The notes beneath the pieces were generated by a model, which was not told the DNA's origin, did not search any database, and saw only the letters and a program-made list of their open reading frames with translations. Of a stretch of 12,726 nt of DNA, positions 1-6,002 are shown one piece after another. Every line of letters begins with the position of its first letter. Position 1 is the first letter of the stretch. The translations under genes were made by a program, and so were the position numbers. Origin of the DNA: Desulfobacteraceae bacterium (GTDB lineage Bacteria > Desulfobacterota > Desulfobacteria > Desulfobacterales > BuS5); NCBI GenBank assembly GCA_030592105.1, contig JAUVKE010000039.1:1-12726 (forward strand). Direction: 5' to 3'.

Positions 1-58
1 GGCAGGACTGCGGACTCTGACTCCGCCAACCAAGGTTCGAATCCTTGTCTCCCAGCCA
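1..58 (+). tRNA. tRNA-Gln (anticodon CTG), 5' end cut off by window
   Basis: The 3' three quarters of a tRNA are present. The anticodon stem GCGGA/TCCGC (10-14 and 22-26) encloses loop CTCTGAC, giving anticodon CTG at 17-19, which reads the Gln codon CAG. The T arm is CAAGG, loop TTCGAAT, CCTTG (31-47). The 3' acceptor strand TCTCCCA (48-54) is followed by discriminator G55 and an encoded CCA (56-58). The 5' acceptor strand and most of the D arm lie before the window. The anticodon assignment depends on the 7-base loop being placed correctly, which the perfect 5-bp stem supports. Confidence 0.93.
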
Positions 59-70
59 TAAAAATAATTA

Positions 71-104
71 AAGGTTACAAGCGTATGCTTTGTAGCCTTT
101 TTTT
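71..104 (+). terminator. Rho-independent terminator of the tRNA
   Basis: A hairpin pairs AGGTTACAA with TTGTAGCCT (one G-T wobble) around a short GCGTATGC-like loop and is followed directly by a run of seven T. It sits 12 bases after the tRNA CCA end and 40 bases before the helicase start, so it separates the two transcripts. Confidence 0.85.
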
Positions 105-146
105 ATGTAATTTTTAAATGAATTATAGGTACTATTATAAAAAAAT

Positions 147-1385
147 ATGAAATTTGATAAATACAACATTTCACCGTCAATTAAAAGAAATCTGTTTCAG
201 CTCGGCTTTAAGAAACCCACGGATATACAATTTAAGTCAATACCTTCAATAATGAAGGGTGAAGATGTTCTTGCCATAGCGCAAACAGGGACAGGTAAAA
301 CAGCAGCATTTGCCATCCCCATTATTGATAAAATTAATCGTAGGAAAAAAAGTAAACGATCTTCCGGTATTAAGTGTATTGTCATGGTTCCCACCCGTGA
401 GCTGGCATTGCAGATCGGTGAATTTTTTATGAAACTCACAAAGCAGACCAGGGTAAAAGTTTTTCCTGTTTATGGGGGAGTAAAACAGGATTTACAGGTT
501 AAAAACCTGCAAAATGGGATAGATATTCTTGTTGCAACACCTGGACGTATGTTTGATCTTATTAATCAGGGTTATATAAATTTGAAAAATGTTGATACCC
601 TGGTGCTTGATGAAGCTGATCATATGCTTGACCTGGGATTTATAGAGGATATCAAATCTGTGAAAAGGATACTCACCAGAAAGCATCAAACGCTTTTTTT
701 TTCTGCGACAATAAATAAACAGATAAAAAAGCTTGCTTTTTCCCAGGTTAAAAGTTCTGCAATAAGGATCCAGATATCTCCGGAGGACCCTGTGGCAAAA
801 AATGTTTCTCATTTTGTCATGTTTGTTGAAATGGATGACAAACGGTTTTTTTTAGAGAGGTTTGTAAATGAGAATCCCGACAGTAAGATTATTCTTTTTG
901 TCAGAACACGGGTTCGTGCCGAAAGAGTGGCAAAAGCAATGGAAAGAGTTCAAATAAAATCTTTTACTATTCATGGGGCCAGGGAACAGGCTGACAGATC
1001 TGATGTGATAAGAAAGTTCAAGCAGGGCGAATGCAATCTCCTGATTGCCACAGATATAACAGCGCGGGGGATTGATATTCCGGATGTTAATTATGTTATA
1101 AATTATGATTTGCCCGTGGATCCTGAAAATTATGTGCACAGAGTGGGAAGGACCGGACGTGGAGTCAATAAAGGAGATGCAATCTCTTTTTGCAGTAAAG
1201 ATGAAAAAGAACTGCTTGAAAAGATTCAGCAGTTTTTGCATAAAGATATTGAAGTGATAAAAGTAGGCAAAAAGGCTTATGCTCATACTATTACTCCCGT
1301 GAGAGGGGAAAAGAGTCCCCAGGCTCTGATAGATGAACATGAGGCCTGGCTGAAAAAGAAGAAAAGGAAGAAAAAAGCCCGGTAG
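147..1385 (+). CDS. rhlE: DEAD-box ATP-dependent RNA helicase, RhlE type
   Basis: ATP-dependent remodelling of RNA duplexes in the cytoplasm; RhlE-type enzymes act in ribosome assembly and RNA turnover. All core motifs of the family are visible in order: Q motif (GFKKPTDIQ, residues 20-28), motif I AQTGTGKT (45-52), Ia PTRELA (82-87), GG (110-111), Ib TPGR (131-134), II DEAD (155-158), III SAT (186-188), IV region ILFVRTR (249-255), V TDITARGID (302-310) and VI HRVGRTGR (331-338). The 412 aa cover two RecA-like domains plus a short extension ending in a strongly basic Lys/Arg tail (from about residue 402), probably for RNA contact. The start gives the normal family N-terminus, but no good Shine-Dalgarno precedes it; the only candidate, AGGT at 127-130, is about 16 bases away. 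The assignment to RhlE rather than another DEAD-box subfamily rests on the compact length and on remembered similarity in the second domain. Confidence 0.93.
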   Translation: MKFDKYNISPSIKRNLFQLGFKKPTDIQFKSIPSIMKGEDVLAIAQTGTGKTAAFAIPIIDKINRRKKSKRSSGIKCIVMVPTRELALQIGEFFMKLTKQTRVKVFPVYGGVKQDLQVKNLQNGIDILVATPGRMFDLINQGYINLKNVDTLVLDEADHMLDLGFIEDIKSVKRILTRKHQTLFFSATINKQIKKLAFSQVKSSAIRIQISPEDPVAKNVSHFVMFVEMDDKRFFLERFVNENPDSKIILFVRTRVRAERVAKAMERVQIKSFTIHGAREQADRSDVIRKFKQGECNLLIATDITARGIDIPDVNYVINYDLPVDPENYVHRVGRTGRGVNKGDAISFCSKDEKELLEKIQQFLHKDIEVIKVGKKAYAHTITPVRGEKSPQALIDEHEAWLKKKKRKKKAR

Positions 1386-1570
1386 CTTCGGTTCTGGTCA
1401 GAATCAATGGTGCCTGATCAAAAATGATAAAATTTTTTTAAGTTTAAGGAAGTACGAAATTTTAACCGCAGTAGTACATTTGACGCAGTGAACTTTACTA
1501 TACGACAATCTATAAAAGTGATGCATTATGTACCTGCACCCTGTTTGTACGAAAATGGAAAAGAGAAACT

Positions 1571-1735
1571 TAGGAACGAAAATTTTATAAGTTGAACGAA
1601 ATAGCTTGTCTTTTGACCCATCTACTTCGTTGCATCAAAGGCCGAATACGTATAGTATGCAACCTTTAATGCGCCTTGTATATGGGCCAAAATCCTGCGC
1701 TATTTCTGCTCAACTTATTTCATCTCCGTTCCTTA
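1571..1735. repeat. ~165-bp imperfect palindrome (MITE- or REP-like) in a gene-free stretch
   Basis: The left arm (1571-1649) and the reverse complement of the right arm (1655-1735) align over about 80 bases with roughly three quarters identity and only single-base gaps. Shared blocks include GGAACG, ATAAGTTGA, GAAATAGC, CCCAT, GCAT-AAAGG and ATAC. The centre is ATAC-gtata-GTAT. No open frame of note lies inside. The rest of 1386-1774 holds no gene I can support; just after the helicase stop there is only a weak A/T hairpin with a T run near 1430-1440. The structure resembles a non-autonomous mobile palindrome. Which transposase would move it is unknown. Confidence 0.8.
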
Positions 1736-1774
1736 TTGAATTTTGGTTGAATTTTTAGGGCAAAGGTGGTAGCG

Positions 1775-1805
1775 ATTTAATTAAATAGTATAATAAGTCG
1801 GAGGG
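1775..1805 (+). promoter_or_regulatory. Candidate hicBA promoter (-10), palindromic operator and RBS
   Basis: A perfect 12-bp palindrome ATTTAATTAAAT (1775-1786) is followed three bases later by a consensus -10 box TATAAT (1789-1794). The Shine-Dalgarno GGAGGG follows at 1800-1805, 9-10 bases before the ATG at 1815. No convincing -35 box is seen at the usual spacing. HicA/HicB complexes usually repress their own promoter, so the palindrome beside the -10 box is a reasonable operator candidate. However, this HicB lacks an obvious DNA-binding domain. If transcription starts just after this -10 box, the leader is very short. Confidence 0.45.
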
Positions 1806-1814
1806 TTGATAGCA

Positions 1815-2021
1815 ATGACAAAATTAACATTAGAGTACTGGAAAGATGAAGACTGGTTTGTTGGTCGGCTTGTTGAGGTTCCTGGTGTGTTCAGCCAGGG
1901 CGAAACTTTGCAGGAGCTTAAAGAAAACATCCAGGATGCTTATAAGTTAATGCTCAATAGCGAGCCACTGGATTTTTTTCCAGCAACGCGAAATCATGTT
2001 GTTGTTGAGTTAACTTCTTGA
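1815..2021 (+). CDS. hicB: HicB-type antitoxin (short form)
   Basis: Antitoxin of a type II toxin-antitoxin pair. HicB proteins bind and block the HicA mRNA interferase through a partial RNase H-like fold. The 68-aa product has the family pattern: an N-terminal strand (KLTLEYWKDEDWFVGRLVEVPGV), a G-x-T turn (SQGETLQEL), and a helix (ENIQDAYKLML), then a short C-terminal strand. No ribbon-helix-helix or helix-turn-helix follows, so it is the short version. The ATG at 1815 is preferred over an in-frame TTG at 1806 because GGAGGG at 1800-1805 is well placed for the ATG and abuts the TTG. The stop codon overlaps the start of the next gene, which has the size and motifs of HicA; this strongly supports the call. 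Confidence 0.88.
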   Translation: MTKLTLEYWKDEDWFVGRLVEVPGVFSQGETLQELKENIQDAYKLMLNSEPLDFFPATRNHVVVELTS

Positions 2022-2197
2022 AACGACGTGAGTTCATCCGTCAATTAATAAGCGAGGGGTGCTTTTTATACCGTCATGGTTCAAATCACGACCTCTACAT
2101 GAATCCTCGAACAGGGCAGAAAGCGCCGATACCAAGACATCGAGAAATTAAAAAAAGTTTGAGTGCCTTAATCCGGCATCAACTAGGGCTTGCCTAA
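2018..2197 (+). CDS. hicA: HicA-type mRNA interferase toxin (59 aa, TTG start)
   Basis: Toxin partner of hicB; HicA toxins cleave mRNA and arrest translation until neutralised. The translation begins KRREFIRQLISEGC and carries the catalytic-His signature RHGSNHDLY (His24), then the typical TGQKAPIPRHREI segment and a C-terminal helix (LSALIRHQLGLA). The length of 59 aa is normal for HicA. The only sensible start is TTG at 2018, since no ATG precedes the KRRE segment. It overlaps the hicB TGA (2019-2021) in a TTGA arrangement that predicts translational coupling and keeps toxin output below antitoxin. All expected sequence blocks are intact, so the toxin is probably active. Confidence 0.88.
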   Translation: MKRREFIRQLISEGCFLYRHGSNHDLYMNPRTGQKAPIPRHREIKKSLSALIRHQLGLA

Positions 2198-2259
2198 AAC
2201 TGATTACGCTTATATTTACTTTCTTGTTAACCTTCAGTTAAACGATTATTTCCAGTCCC

Positions 2260-2784
2260 TTAAGGCGTAATCCATTTTTTTATTTTATGTGCAGTGTCTT
2301 GATTCCACCCTGGAGAAATTTTTGCCTTAATAAAATTTTCATATAAAGCATCAAGGAGGGAAACCGGTTTTTCAAGGAGAAAAATCTTTTCAAGGACAGC
2401 CCCTTCAATATCATCCTTTTGTTCAACCGGCCCCGTTGCAGGTGTTTTTATTCCACTTATATTCAGACTTTCACCTTTAATACTAAATTGCCACTGGAAA
2501 TCACCTTCCTGCAGTAAAAGTTCCATCTCGGTAACAAACGCCCCTTTTTTTAAGGCCAAAAGTCCTTCTTCAAGCCCTGGATCGTCCCCTTTGATGGTTA
2601 TGCTTTCTATGTTGTTGTTTGTCCGGTTTTCGAGAACAAGCCTGTTCCCGATTTTAAGATCTATCTCATTATGATCGGCATCGGTTAATTTTTCCGGCTC
2701 ATGTTCCAATGTATACCAGGTCCATGTTAAAAATTCATAACCTAAAAATTTATACCTGTTATAGGCAGCTGCCATATCAATCAT
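2260..2784 (-). CDS. RdgC-like C-terminal half protein (hypothetical, 174 aa)
   Basis: Second gene of a two-gene operon. Its start is two bases past the stop of the RdgC-like upstream gene, and its Shine-Dalgarno GGAG lies inside that gene's last codons, so the two are probably translationally coupled. Residues 14-23 (LGYEFLTWTW) and 78-110, around KKGAFVTEMELLL and the following strands, resemble by eye the part of RdgC that follows its central domain (the conserved G-x-VT-x-L strand). The tail EKIFLLEKPVSLLDALYENF (132-151) looks like the final RdgC helix. No signal peptide, membrane segment or catalytic motif is visible. I infer that it associates with the 204-aa partner to rebuild a DNA-binding RdgC-type ring. 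The alternative is an unrelated conserved protein that merely travels with it. The next in-frame Met is residue 4. Confidence 0.6.
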   Translation of the reverse strand: MIDMAAAYNRYKFLGYEFLTWTWYTLEHEPEKLTDADHNEIDLKIGNRLVLENRTNNNIESITIKGDDPGLEEGLLALKKGAFVTEMELLLQEGDFQWQFSIKGESLNISGIKTPATGPVEQKDDIEGAVLEKIFLLEKPVSLLDALYENFIKAKISPGWNQDTAHKIKKWITP

Positions 2785-2786
2785 AT

Positions 2787-3401
2787 TTACTCCGAAAATT
2801 GTGTAGATGCTACGTTTGTTAATAAGTCTTTTTCAGAATCTGATAAAGTTTTCATGAAATATGCCCCTGTGTAGGGGAAAAGCCTTAAAATGGTCAGGTC
2901 GAAGGATTTTAAAAACAGGGTCTCCAACTCTTCATTGGCGGCCTTGAGGTTTGACAAGAACCAGATAGTTTTTTCTTCATAATTCCATATAACATCATAA
3001 ATGTTCGGCGTTGCCGGAATTCCCTGATTTAATCTGTCAATTACTTCATCCCTTATTGTTTTTTTCTCATTTGTCGAGAGAAATTCACGCCCGGACTGTT
3101 TAAGTAGCTTTGCAGTTTCAATGGCAACAAATTTTTTTATCAACTTTGTGGGAAGAGTTTTTTTGTCAATTCTTAAGGAAAATATAATATGAGAGCCAAA
3201 AAAAAGAGATTCTTCTTGAAAGTTAGGGATATAAGGGTTTTCAAAGGATGTCCATCCTATGACTCTATCGATGGGCTGTTTGTCAATATCCTGGATCAGA
3301 TTTTTTCTAAGGCCATTATAAATGCTTTCTTTAATTGGGGTTTGAAGTTCTCCATTGACCTTGTATCGTGTGATTGAAATAGATGAGGTTAATAGTCCCA
3401 T
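2787..3401 (-). CDS. rdgC: RdgC-like recombination-associated protein, N-terminal part only
   Basis: RdgC is a ring-shaped double-strand DNA-binding protein that limits RecA action. This 204-aa product matches the first two thirds of the family. A GW near the start (49-50) precedes the strand IIFSLRIDKKTLP (72-84). Next come the long helix LIKKFVAIETAKLL (87-100), the charged turn LSTNEKKTIRDEVIDRL (108-124), and the strand pair around YDVIWNYEEKTIWFLS (135-150), followed by KAANEELETLFLKSF (153-167). E. coli RdgC is about 300 aa, so the C-terminal third is missing here and appears to be supplied by the next gene. The start has GGAG nine bases upstream on the minus strand. Base composition matches the neighbours. 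The family call rests on remembered patterns, not on a search. Confidence 0.68.
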   Translation of the reverse strand: MGLLTSSISITRYKVNGELQTPIKESIYNGLRKNLIQDIDKQPIDRVIGWTSFENPYIPNFQEESLFFGSHIIFSLRIDKKTLPTKLIKKFVAIETAKLLKQSGREFLSTNEKKTIRDEVIDRLNQGIPATPNIYDVIWNYEEKTIWFLSNLKAANEELETLFLKSFDLTILRLFPYTGAYFMKTLSDSEKDLLTNVASTQFSE

Positions 3402-3482
3402 TTAAATTTACTCCGTTTTTTTATTTTGAATCAGCCTGTATTTTCCATTGGTCCGGCAGTGTTATAAAATTTCATAGTAACT

Positions 3483-3601
3483 TATAGATCGTTACATAAT
3501 TGCCTGATTTTAAAATTTGGCACAAGGCCAGAGTGAGGAAGGCGTATTAAAATACGCAGGCGGCCGATAACACAGTGAAATTATTTATGTGACGATCTAT
3601 A
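3483..3601. repeat. 119-bp MITE-like element with 17-bp terminal inverted repeats
   Basis: The ends TATAGATCGTTACATAA (3483-3499) and TTATGTGACGATCTATA (3585-3601) are inverted repeats matching at 16 of 17 positions. Inside is a second hairpin, GCGTATT-aa-AATACGC (3542-3557), with a perfect 7-bp stem. There is no coding capacity. No clear target-site duplication flanks it. It lies 82 bases before the start of the RdgC-like operon, and its right end overlaps the stop codon of a possible small minus-strand gene. Confidence 0.72.
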
Positions 3602-3764
3602 GATCAAATAAAGAGGTTTGCCGCCACTTAGCCATACAGAGCCTGCATCGCTGATGTTTTTCGGCTTTTATTCGACAGACCGCAACTGCAATCCATTGCT
3701 CTCTTTTGGGACACCAACGCGTCTCAATGGGTTGCTTTTCTGTATTGTATGATCTAAATTCCAT
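3597..3764 (-). CDS. Possible 55-aa cysteine-containing small protein
   Basis: An uninterrupted minus-strand frame runs from ATG at 3764 to TAG at 3597-3599. I do not recognise the product. It has Cys at 18, 30, 40 and 43, including WCP (17-19) and a C-x2-C (40-43). It also has four Trp-containing or basic blocks (RWCPKREQWIA, AVAVCRIKAEKHQRC, MAKWRQ), which could form a small metal-binding fold. No good Shine-Dalgarno precedes the ATG, and a stop codon lies two codons upstream. The last codons and the stop fall within the inverted repeat of the 119-bp element, so the natural C-terminus may have been replaced by insertion. It could also be a chance frame or a gene relic. Confidence 0.38.
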   Translation of the reverse strand: MEFRSYNTEKQPIETRWCPKREQWIAVAVCRIKAEKHQRCRLCMAKWRQTSLFDL

Positions 3765-4029
3765 TGGTCAACTGTCGGTTTTTGCTTGACTAAGGTGCCT
3801 TTTTATCGCAAAGTTATATTAATATTTTTGCTGGAAAATATGAATTCAAGTAATGCCTGAAAAATAGATGCCACCTTATAGCATATTTTTTTGAGTATGG
3901 AAAAACTATTTTAATTTATTATGGCGTGGGTATCTTGAAAAGTTGTGTTAAGGGTAGAAGGCCTGAAATTAATTGTTTAAAAATCTATATACGCGTTAAC
4001 TGAATAGTTTCAACAAAAGGAGATTAGGC
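3765..4029. other. Gene-free leader of the HDOD gene
   Basis: I see no coding frame or RNA gene here. The stretch is AT-rich and must hold promoters for the HDOD gene, but I could not find a -35/-10 pair at normal spacing or a clear sigma-54 site. A strong Shine-Dalgarno AAGGAGA (4017-4023) precedes the HDOD ATG by six bases. Confidence 0.5.
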
Positions 4030-4905
4030 ATGGCCACAAACAGCCAGTTGGAAACGATTATTAAATCTATTGGCAAGCTGCCGGCATTTCCGGAAATCGC
4101 CATGCGCGTACTGAAACTTGCAAATGATCCTGACTCGAGTGTAGATGATATTGTAAATACGGTTCAACTTGATCAGGCATTAACGTCTAACTGTTTAAGG
4201 TTGTGTAATTCAAGTTATTTTGGCTTAAAAAAAGAGGTCAGTTCATTGCAGCATGCTGTGGTTTATCTTGGCCCCGGAAATATTGTAAAAATTGTTCTTG
4301 CTGATTGCGGAGGCCAGGTCGGTTTTAATGATCCCCAGAGAGGATACGGTCTGCATCCCGGGCAACTATGGAAGCATAGTATTGCAACGGCTATTATTTC
4401 CCAGCTCCTAACACAAAAGATTGGCAAAGAAAATTCCCACGAACTTTTTACAGCCGCTTTGCTCCATGATGTTGGTAAGTTGGTAATTGATAGTTTTATT
4501 GCTGATAATCTGGACGCCATGTTTTCCCTTATGATGGATGGTGGATTGGGTGTGGTTGAGGCAGAAAAGGAATTTTTCGGCATAGATCACGCCGAGGTGG
4601 GAGCCCTGGTGGCTAAATTATGGAACTTCCCCAAGCCATTAATCGGTGCCATAAGGAGCCATCATCAGGACATTTCTGAAATAAAAAATAATGAGCTTAA
4701 TACTTTAACAGCCTTAAATAATATTCTTTTTTATGCCGCAGAAATTTATATGTCAGGGGTTTATGATAAAGGTCTTATCTGTCGCATAGATCAAAGATTT
4801 TTAGATTGTTTTGACCTTACACAGGAAGATATCATCAGCATTATTAAAGAGTATCCTGTGGAAATGAAAAAAGCGGAAGAGTTTCTGCAAATTCCCAGAG
4901 CCTGA
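4030..4905 (+). CDS. HDOD-domain signalling protein
   Basis: HDOD proteins are single-domain relatives of HD hydrolases that act as signalling or scaffold modules, often without enzymatic activity. The domain fills residues 10-215: the LPAFPEIAMRVLKLANDP opening (17-34), the LCNSSYFGL segment (58-66), the LQHAVVYLG turn (73-81), and an HD-like core with H116, HDVGK (146-150), H187 and the HH pair 211-212. The HD pair is intact, which is not true of every HDOD protein, so residual metal binding cannot be excluded. The C-terminal 80 residues are helical and end in a charged segment. There is no receiver, GGDEF or EAL domain and no signal peptide, so it is a stand-alone cytoplasmic module of 291 aa. 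A cyclic-nucleotide-binding protein follows 92 bases downstream on the same strand. Confidence 0.9.
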   Translation: MATNSQLETIIKSIGKLPAFPEIAMRVLKLANDPDSSVDDIVNTVQLDQALTSNCLRLCNSSYFGLKKEVSSLQHAVVYLGPGNIVKIVLADCGGQVGFNDPQRGYGLHPGQLWKHSIATAIISQLLTQKIGKENSHELFTAALLHDVGKLVIDSFIADNLDAMFSLMMDGGLGVVEAEKEFFGIDHAEVGALVAKLWNFPKPLIGAIRSHHQDISEIKNNELNTLTALNNILFYAAEIYMSGVYDKGLICRIDQRFLDCFDLTQEDIISIIKEYPVEMKKAEEFLQIPRA

Positions 4906-4997
4906 TATATACGACTAATGGGCCCCCTAATGCTGCAGAATGCCATGTAAATTGTAAAGATGTTTCACAGGTATAAAATTTTAAATACATTTTTATT

Positions 4998-5513
4998 ATG
5001 ATTGAATCAAAATACCTCAAAGATAATTTGGCAAATATTAACCGCCTTTATGCCATACCGGCATTCAAGGGGATCGAAACAAAAGATCTTGGTCATCTCC
5101 TAAAGATTTGCAAGATCAGGCAGTATGGTGATGGAGAAAATATAATCGAAGAGGGTGGTAATGATCCCTGGCTTTATTTTATAATGTCGGGTAAGGTTCA
5201 GGTCTTTAAAAAGGGTATTGCCATACATACCTTTAATAGGGTGGGAGACATTTTTGGAGAAAAACGGTTTCTCGATAATTTCAGCAGAGCTGAAACGGTC
5301 TCCTCTGAGGGTAAAACCATCTGTCTTGCCATTGATACATCGGCTAAAGCAAGAATAGGGCCTGAGGTGGATGTGGACAGGCTGGTGAAGATTCTTTATT
5401 TGATTATCGCTGAATTTTTATCTGTCAGACTTCGTGAGGCAAACGAAAAATTGATTAAGTGCAAAATGGAAAATATAGTACTCAGGGCAAAACTTGAAGA
5501 TTTAACATCCTGA
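4998..5513 (+). CDS. Single-domain cyclic-nucleotide-binding protein
   Basis: A cNMP-binding (CAP effector-type) beta-roll occupies residues 18-115. It contains YAIPAFKGIETKDL (18-31), the EEGGNDPWLYFIMSGKVQVF strand pair (51-70), and the phosphate-binding cassette GDIFGE (83-88) with RAET (97-100). The Glu and Arg that contact the cyclic phosphate in the family are both present, so ligand binding is plausible. After the roll come a hydrophobic helix (VKILYLIIAEFLSVRLRE, 130-147) and a charged, probably coiled-coil tail (148-171). The Crp-type helix-turn-helix is absent, so this is not a classic transcription factor; it more likely binds a partner protein. No clear Shine-Dalgarno precedes the ATG. 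Its closeness to the HDOD gene suggests a shared signalling role, but the 92-base gap leaves co-transcription unproven. Confidence 0.85.
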   Translation: MIESKYLKDNLANINRLYAIPAFKGIETKDLGHLLKICKIRQYGDGENIIEEGGNDPWLYFIMSGKVQVFKKGIAIHTFNRVGDIFGEKRFLDNFSRAETVSSEGKTICLAIDTSAKARIGPEVDVDRLVKILYLIIAEFLSVRLREANEKLIKCKMENIVLRAKLEDLTS

Positions 5514-5610
5514 CCTTAGTTTTGTTGATTTCTGCCCGAAGATAGACTGTATTTTGGGCGATAGCTGCGTGAAGTATCGGAGCTATCCTTGAAAGACTAA
5601 ATATGTTCCT

Positions 5611-5660
5611 GGTGTTAAACTTTTTACCCGCCTTGATACCTGTTTTTAATTGTTTTATTT
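5611..5660 (+). terminator. Candidate terminator after the cNMP-binding gene
   Basis: GGTGTTAA (5611-5618) can pair throughout with TTGATACC (5633-5640), counting two wobble pairs, across a 14-base loop. TGTTTTTAATTGTTTTATTT follows. It lies about 100 bases after the upstream stop codon. The large loop and wobble pairs make it a moderate candidate only. Confidence 0.4.
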
Positions 5661-5682
5661 ATTAATCAAATTATTAATCAAA
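5659..5682. repeat. Perfect tandem duplication of a 12-bp unit
   Basis: TTATTAATCAAA occurs twice head to tail with no mismatch. The unit is very AT-rich. It could be a replication-slippage duplication or a double protein-binding site. Confidence 0.7.
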
Positions 5683-5810
5683 ATTTAATAACCTTCCGAC
5701 GTTTTAATCACATCGCCTTTTACAGGTAATCCCCGAAATTGTTGAGAACTTGTGAGATCTATAACTTCCACAAGCGGGTGTAATGCAAAGGTACATGATA
5801 AATTTTTTTC

Positions 5811-5835
5811 CGTTCCCAGGCAGAGCCTGGGAACG
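5811..5835. repeat. REP-like perfect hairpin, CGTTCCCAGGC type
   Basis: CGTTCCCAGGC (5811-5821) and GCCTGGGAACG (5825-5835) are exact reverse complements around a 3-base AGA loop. Extragenic hairpins with this GTTCCCAGGC core are, from memory, common in many bacterial genomes. The flanking GAGGGCAAGGACAAG may belong to the same repeat unit. Confidence 0.85.
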
Positions 5836-6002
5836 AGGGCAAGGACAAGATTCCATGGTCCGACATTCGCTATTAAATCAGTATGTTAGATGAAAAGTAT
5901 CCTTTATCTAAAAAATGTTACTTTTTGTATTGCATCCCCACAACCTTAAGATGTATGGGCCGGGAAGTTATGTAACTGCGTCTTATTAAGGAACTATATT
6001 AT

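Larger units (their letters stand above)
5514..6002. other. 489-bp gene-free region rich in hairpins
   Basis: No gene is supported here. Besides the separately listed terminator, tandem repeat and REP-like hairpin, it holds two inverted repeats just after the cNMP-binding gene: GCCCGAAG with a wobble partner ending GGGC (5534-5559), and GATAGCT/AGCTATC (5560-5566 and 5581-5587, 14-base loop). A minus-strand frame ending at 5685 is discussed among the findings. The M16 gene's Shine-Dalgarno TAAGGA is at 5987-5992. Confidence 0.6.

Noticed and set aside
852..1340. Long minus-strand open frame (162 codons) opposite the helicase
   Set aside because: It lies wholly antisense to a gene with every DEAD-box motif intact, and its translation is rich in unlikely aromatic/Cys runs with no family pattern.
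1480..1502. TTGACG followed by TACTAT as a promoter
   Set aside because: The spacing is about 10 bases, far short of 16-18, and no gene start follows within a sensible distance.
2227..2241. TTAAC-cttca-GTTAA hairpin between hicA and the convergent RdgC-like operon
   Set aside because: Only five A/T-rich pairs and no T run, so it is too weak to call a terminator.
2202..2272. GATTACGC/GCGTAATC inverted repeat flanking the hicA-RdgC junction
   Set aside because: The right copy is inside the codons of the minus-strand gene and the 55-base gap makes chance likely.
3189..3377. Plus-strand 62-codon frame opposite the RdgC-like gene
   Set aside because: Antisense to a better-supported gene with a ribosome site; no recognisable product.
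3688..3735. Inverted repeat GCAATCCATTG/CAATGGGTTGC
   Set aside because: 10 of 11 match, but it falls inside the possible 55-aa gene and has a 26-base loop; not enough to call a separate element.
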